A stretch of DNA of 64,000 bases, taken from the NCBI GenBank assembly GCA_020404105.1, contig JADBWH010000029.1:1-64000 (forward strand). Direction: 5' to 3'. Source of the stretch: Pseudanabaena sp. M53BS1SP1A06MG (GTDB lineage: Bacteria > Cyanobacteriota > Cyanobacteriia > Pseudanabaenales > Pseudanabaenaceae). This document shows, piece after piece, positions 60,401 through 64,000 of the stretch (positions within the stretch are counted from its first letter, which is position 1; every line of letters starts with the position of its first letter). The translations under genes and the position numbers were made by a program. The notes below the pieces were generated by a model. That model was not told the origin of the DNA, did no database searches, and saw only the letters and a list, made by a program, of their open reading frames with translations.

Positions 60401-61287
60401 GGTGTTTGGGCTTCGACAAGTTTGGAGAGTTTTTGTCCTTCACGATGGATAAAACTGATGTCATTGGCGTGACTAGCTAACCAGAGGATTAATTCATCGA
60501 GAAAGAGAATTAGGGCATCATAGCCGAGGCTTTGGGCGTGCTGGCTGATTACTGATAGTCCTTTATCAAGGGGAAGAAATGCTTCGCCTTTGGCTTGTTG
60601 GTCGTAGGAACCGAAGAAAGCTTTGATGAGATTGCCAATTAGGAGCGATCGCGTTTCTGATGCGGGTGGTGCGTTGATGGCAGTCTCAAAGCGATCTCTG
60701 TCCCATCCTGCGGCAAGTTCTCCCCAGCCACTATTTGACGAATTAGCATTGTTTAGCGCCTCAAAAAAGGCGATATCTCCCATTTGGTTACGCAGATTAG
60801 CGGCATCTTGAAACATTCCTTCAGCAAGATATACCCCTGGAATCGGTGCTTCGGGATGATTGCGGCGGATGAAATCGACATAGCCGCCAAGGATACAGGA
60901 CTCCATATTCTCGGAGCCGATCGCATGGTATGGCACTAATAAAAACTTTTTGCCTGTGACCCATTCGTTGTTTTTGTCGATGACGGGGGCTAGTTCTTTG
61001 ATGCTGCGGGCGGTGATATTTGCTTTGAGGATCAGATAAAGAACTGCCATAAAGTGGCTTTTGCCACTACCAAAGCTGCCATGTAAATAAGTTGCTTTGC
61101 TAACGTTGCTCTGGAGGGTGCTGCGGATGAAGTTAAGGGCTTGGTCAAAGCATTTCTGTAATTCGGGCGTAACCACATAATCTCTCAGGATCCTATCGGC
61201 ATCGATCGCCACTGATGACAGATTGAGTACAAAGTCACCTTTTTGGAGGCTTTCAGGAATTTCGATTAGGTCTTTGAGGAGCGTCAT
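57481..61287 (-). CDS. pglY: BREX type 2 ATPase PglY
   Basis: A 1268-residue P-loop ATPase, the hallmark of type 2 BREX. It has the characteristic start LLKDLIEIPESLQKGDFVL, Walker A YLHGSFGSGKSHFMAVLYLI (GSGKS at 73-77) and Walker B ALILFLDELILWL (about 258-270), then GGYVDFIRR and WDRDRF blocks typical of PglY. The middle and C-terminal thirds are helical, with a Pro/Thr/Asn-rich low-complexity segment near the end (TTQPKNTPLPTSNPFPPVT and onward, about 1155-1230). Length and order fit PglY of Streptomyces. It is co-transcribed with pglZ. Upstream lie toxin-antitoxin genes instead of pglX directly. Confidence 0.92.
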   Translation of the reverse strand: MTLLKDLIEIPESLQKGDFVLNLSSVAIDADRILRDYVVTPELQKCFDQALNFIRSTLQSNVSKATYLHGSFGSGKSHFMAVLYLILKANITARSIKELAPVIDKNNEWVTGKKFLLVPYHAIGSENMESCILGGYVDFIRRNHPEAPIPGVYLAEGMFQDAANLRNQMGDIAFFEALNNANSSNSGWGELAAGWDRDRFETAINAPPASETRSLLIGNLIKAFFGSYDQQAKGEAFLPLDKGLSVISQHAQSLGYDALILFLDELILWLASHANDISFIHREGQKLSKLVEAQTPDRPIPIVSFVARQRDLSELIGNAVPGSQRLNFSDALKHWEGRFDRIVLEDRNLPAIAQKRILSPKNPAAKIELDAAIDKSLTMREAVMNILLTREGDRAIFRQVYPFSPALIQALIAVSSVLQRERTALKIMVQMLVDRRDYLSIGDILPVGDLFDAIAHGDESFSPETAIHFDKAKRLYHQKLLPVIEKQHGLRREEVELLAATDPKRTAFLNDDRLIKTLLLSALVPEVEVLRSLTPERLAALNHGTIKAPIPGREGQIVLQRCRQWAGTVGEIRLTEGNDPTISIQLSGVDTQSIIAQGKREDNHGNRMRLVRDLLFKQLGLQGEEELEQSFSHLWKNTRRSCNVLFRNIREMPLTALENEGDRWKIIIDYPFDVDTHTPRDDISKIQGFIAAHSNGAKTLAWIPAFLSEEALTDLGMLVTLDHILAGTGERFAQFASNLSVQDRQSAKTILENQRSSLHQRVLHHLEVVYGLDTTDSNSINSERSLELNERFHSLYSGLELRPPVASSLRDALTNLLEQALEYEFPAAPAFEAEIEASTNLEKVYRVMMDATQQTDGRIAIEDRKLRLLVRQIANPLLLGEMALEATHFVIGQHWKQHFTRKIAEVGGAISVGQLRRWLDEPKSMGLPAIAQNLVILTFAAQTNRIAYRSNLAIDTSLKSLPDDIEFRTQKLPDEVLWQTALDRAHSIFNISISRLLNAKNVAELSDKISDMARENLANARNYLNLLSETLERFNIDKNCDRFQTATATVNAIERIQANLNTNKSENNKSEDIVNILADIAIATSNTAMKECFRQLKSLTHILKSTKWEIIEAVQKLTDERSIEVNTLLAELIHALSGDEHAIALAPILKESEAKATRILTTQPKNTPLPTSNPFPPVTNKTTPITPITTDSSKPLIYPPPSATNSSLIITPASTTPTVNSIISQATHDHIDLVTAQQLLNHLKSQLKGGQKVCINLHWVITEENTES

Positions 61288-61372
61288 GGGCTTTATTTAA
61301 GCTTTTATTTAATATATTTAATATTTTTAGCGCTGGTTTGCTGAGTTATTGGTTAGAGGTTATTTTGTAAGT

Positions 61373-62031
<659 letters not shown>

Positions 62032-62035
<4 letters not shown>

Positions 62036-62259
62036 GGGGCATACTCCGCAAAGTCTTCTAGTGGCTCGTCAAAGTCATCAGACATTTTGATTAAGCCTTT
62101 GGCGCTACCAAATTTTGGGATTGGTCGAGTTTTACCGATCGCAATAATTTTAAATAATGTGCCATCATCATTGACCACGATTACTTCTTCGCCTCTGTGG
62201 GCTTCTGCAAGAAGATTAGCGAGGTGCTTTTCTGCGTCTTGTAAGGTGACTTGGTGCAT
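62032..62259 (-). CDS. Phd/YefM-type antitoxin
   Basis: A 75-residue antitoxin of the Phd/YefM fold (MHQVTLQDAEKHLANLLAEA, then HRGEEVIVVNDDGTLFKIIA), with the toxin-binding tail GLIKMSDDFDEPLEDFAEY. It is complete, but its toxin gene is truncated, so it is now an orphan antitoxin. It lies 22 bases downstream of pglX on the same strand, so it is probably read with the BREX operon. Confidence 0.9.
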
Positions 62260-62281
62260 AGTTCTTACGCCTCTAAATTTT

Positions 62282-64000
62282 TTACTTTTTACTTTTTACT
62301 TTGCCAACGGGTTCCCACATCCTCAAACTTTCGACTGTATGCCCGATCGCTTTAGCCTCCTCAATCAAAAATCCTTCGTAATAGTCACCCATCGCTAAGC
62401 CAAATTCTGGATCTATATCGTTGTGCCATTGTTTGAGCCAAGGGATGAGTTCGACGAGGCTGGCGAGTAATGGCGCGAGGCGTGGGTCGTTGGAGCCGCC
62501 GATGCGTTCTTTGATATCGAGGTAGTAGGTACTGAGGGCTTGGGCGAGTTGCAGGTGGTTGTAGCCTGCCCAAGCGATCGCCATTGTGCCGTCTTCGCCT
62601 TGGCAATGGGGAAAGCTGATCCAGCGTTCTTTGGGTACGTCAAGTTTGCCGCGTAGTCGCCAGTAGTTGGGTTTGAGGAAGTCGGTACTGGCATATTTGG
62701 GCGGGACGGGGATGGATGCCCTCACCCCTAGCCCCTCTCCCTGAGGGAGAGGGGAAATAGATTCTTCTCCCCCCTTTGCTAAGGGGGGCTGGGGGGGATC
62801 ATCTTCTTGGCGTTGCAGTTCCCATGTGTGTTCCCATTCGAGACGTTTGCGGAGTCCAGTAGCTTTGTAGCGCAAGATGGGCAGGTGGGGGACGCTTTCG
62901 GCTTCGATTAGTTCTGTAATTAGTTTTTCGATTTTGAAGGCGGGGTCGTTGCGGTAGAGTTCGCCGACGGTCATAAATTGGCTGTCGCTTTTGGCAATAT
63001 CAGCAAGTTTGGCGATCGAGGTGATGGCGATGGGAATTGATCCCCCTAAATCCCCCTTGTGAAGGGGGACTTCCAGATTCTTCTCTCCATTTAGCAAGGG
63101 GGCTTGAGTCTTCTCCCCCCTTAGAAAGGGGGGCTGGGGGGGATCTGTCATACGCCCATCAAAGTCAAAGTATGTTTCTAGTCGGTCTAGTAGCCAGTTT
63201 TGTAGTGCTTGTTGCTGTTGAGTTTCGTAGGGTTCAGTATCCCATCGGCGTTTGTATTCGGGTTGTTCGATGAGAGCAATATTTAGACTATTTTCAATAA
63301 TTTCAATCCTTTTCTCTACGAGTTGGCGATAACTATCTGACCAATGAGAAGGAAGATCGCAAATAGGAGTAGATTTATGACGTTCAAACCATTTGTCTTC
63401 AAGTTCTCCTGCCACCATTTTTCGCGCCATGACGATCTCAAATGCTCGTTCACCTAGCTTTAATTTTGGTGGTGAGGGATGGGTAAAGTCTTCAGAAATT
63501 AATCCATAAAGCCGATAGCATTGCCAATCAAGTTCTTCTTGCAATGAAATCATCTCTTCAAGCGTGTCTAGACATTGCTTTTTAGCATTTAATAATTGTT
63601 CTCTTAAGTTAGAACTAATTGAAGTAAGAACTTTATCTGGTGCAAGTGTGCCAAGCGTTTGAGCAAGATAATCAAGCTTTTGAGCTAGTTCTAATGGGTG
63701 TTCTTGTGGAATAGGAATTTGCTTGAGTTTTGTTCCATCAAAGTCCCTGCGAAGTTGCCAAACACTAGCATCCATTCCTGAAGTTTGAGTTTTAATCTGT
63801 GTAACCTGTTTTATCCAAAAACACACAGTCGAACTATTAAGTAGTCCTAAAAGTGAAATATGATCTTTCTCAGTTGCTTCGGCAGGTAATTTGATAACAG
63901 GTGCAGATTGCTTAAATACTTTTCCGCCGCGATCTAGGACAAAATGGTTATGTGAGGCAATAGTTGCAAAGGCGATCGATAGTGGAGTTTGATAGGCAGA
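62282..64000 (-). CDS. pglX: BREX type 2 adenine methyltransferase PglX, C-terminal part
   Basis: The frame is open to the right window edge; the in-frame GTG at 63826 is not the start. The visible 572 residues begin SAYQTPLSIAFATIASHNHF, then VLDRGGKVFKQSAPVIKLPA and LLGLLNSSTVCFWIKQV. They match the region behind the methyltransferase domain of PglX. The end, YWRLRGKLDVPKERWISFPH and LIPWLKQWHNDIDPEFGLAM, is the typical C-terminus. The catalytic domain (NPPY motif) is outside. PglX methylates adenine in BREX to mark self DNA. Two proline/glycine-rich inserts encoded by palindromic repeats (63038-63146 and 62718-62800) interrupt the conserved sequence without breaking the frame. An order of pglX, pglY, pglZ indicates BREX type 2. 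Confidence 0.9.
   Translation of the reverse strand, partial: SAYQTPLSIAFATIASHNHFVLDRGGKVFKQSAPVIKLPAEATEKDHISLLGLLNSSTVCFWIKQVTQIKTQTSGMDASVWQLRRDFDGTKLKQIPIPQEHPLELAQKLDYLAQTLGTLAPDKVLTSISSNLREQLLNAKKQCLDTLEEMISLQEELDWQCYRLYGLISEDFTHPSPPKLKLGERAFEIVMARKMVAGELEDKWFERHKSTPICDLPSHWSDSYRQLVEKRIEIIENSLNIALIEQPEYKRRWDTEPYETQQQQALQNWLLDRLETYFDFDGRMTDPPQPPFLRGEKTQAPLLNGEKNLEVPLHKGDLGGSIPIAITSIAKLADIAKSDSQFMTVGELYRNDPAFKIEKLITELIEAESVPHLPILRYKATGLRKRLEWEHTWELQRQEDDPPQPPLAKGGEESISPLPQGEGLGVRASIPVPPKYASTDFLKPNYWRLRGKLDVPKERWISFPHCQGEDGTMAIAWAGYNHLQLAQALSTYYLDIKERIGGSNDPRLAPLLASLVELIPWLKQWHNDIDPEFGLAMGDYYEGFLIEEAKAIGHTVESLRMWEPVGKVKSKK
62718..62800. repeat. GC-rich palindromic repeat inside pglX, second insert
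   Basis: CCCTCACCCCTAGCCCCTCT and its mirrored CCTGAGGGAGAGGGG, followed by TCTCCCCCCTTTGCTAAGGG, GGGCTGGGGGGGATC. It is translated in the pglX frame as DPPQPPLAKGGEESISPLPQ and GEGLGVRAS. The first half is the same unit as in the intergenic family E repeat at 11385-11490. Confidence 0.8.
63038..63146. repeat. GC-rich palindromic repeat inside pglX, first insert
   Basis: TTGATCCCCCTAAATCCCCC, GAAGGGGGAC, then TTCTCCCCCCTTAGAAAGGG, GGGCTGGGGGGGATC. It is translated as DPPQPPFLRGEKTQAPLLNG and LEVPLHKGDLGGSIP. The CTCCCCCCTT-N-AAGGGGGGCTGGGGGGGATC unit is shared with the second insert. Confidence 0.8.

Noticed and set aside
55187-61287. BREX type 1 assignment (BrxC-PglX-PglZ)
   Set aside because: The ATPase start and internal blocks match PglY, the order is X-Y-Z, and no BrxA/B/L gene is seen.

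Overview
The window reads as chromosomal DNA of a non-heterocystous cyanobacterium, and the overall style resembles Pseudanabaena (inference, not proven). Supporting signs are the very frequent GCGATCGC (HIP1) octamer and a typically cyanobacterial gene set: proton-extrusion protein PxcA, plastid-type pyruvate dehydrogenase E2, histidine kinase NblS/Hik33, an SLH-type iron-uptake porin, DevB/DevC exporter parts and a PilG/H-like pilin remnant. I saw no rRNA or tRNA gene.

Layout. 1-204: left part of a TnpB element. 0.7-11.2 kb: housekeeping genes (pxcA, pdhC, gyrA, a radical SAM protein, argJ) separated by palindromic repeats. 11.2-16.2 kb: accessory stretch with a broken DUF433 gene, an HxlR regulator divergent from a CPVC thioredoxin-like protein, a TetR regulator with three operator-like boxes, a COQ4-like gene and an IS982-like remnant. 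16.2-32 kb: diguanylate cyclase, glycogen phosphorylase, secreted CHAT protease, devBC without devA, a U32 peptidase (RlhA type), VOC protein, MarR-MFS pair and the wreck of an ABC-2 drug exporter. 32.4-37.4 kb: three CadD-like transporters with a LysR regulator, a DUF202 protein and a secreted protein of unknown role. 37.5-51.1 kb: sbcD, Fur-boxed iron porin, nblS with a divergent unknown acidic membrane protein, radC, dus, a TldD/PmbA protein and the KtrB-KtrA potassium system. 51.1-55 kb: broken pilin-like gene, NurA-like nuclease and umuDC. 55-64 kb: a type 2 BREX (Pgl) anti-phage operon on the minus strand, pglX (cut by the window end), then toxin-antitoxin genes, then pglY and pglZ.

The most notable system is that BREX operon. 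Two intact toxin-antitoxin-type genes (DUF433/DUF5615) and an older Phd antitoxin with a truncated VapC sit between pglX and pglY. Two GC-rich palindromic repeats lie inside the pglX reading frame without closing it and are translated as proline- and glycine-rich inserts. The neighbouring UmuD has lost both residues of its Ser-Lys protease dyad while keeping the cleavage site.

The window is also rich in small MITE-like repeats, in at least four families (called A, B, C and E here) plus solitary hairpins. Many sit exactly at gene 3' ends and even supply stop codons (pglZ, the TldD-like gene, the MFS gene). At least six decayed genes are recognisable: DUF433, IS982 transposase, YugP-type peptidase, DrrA and DrrB homologues, a pilin-like protein and VapC.
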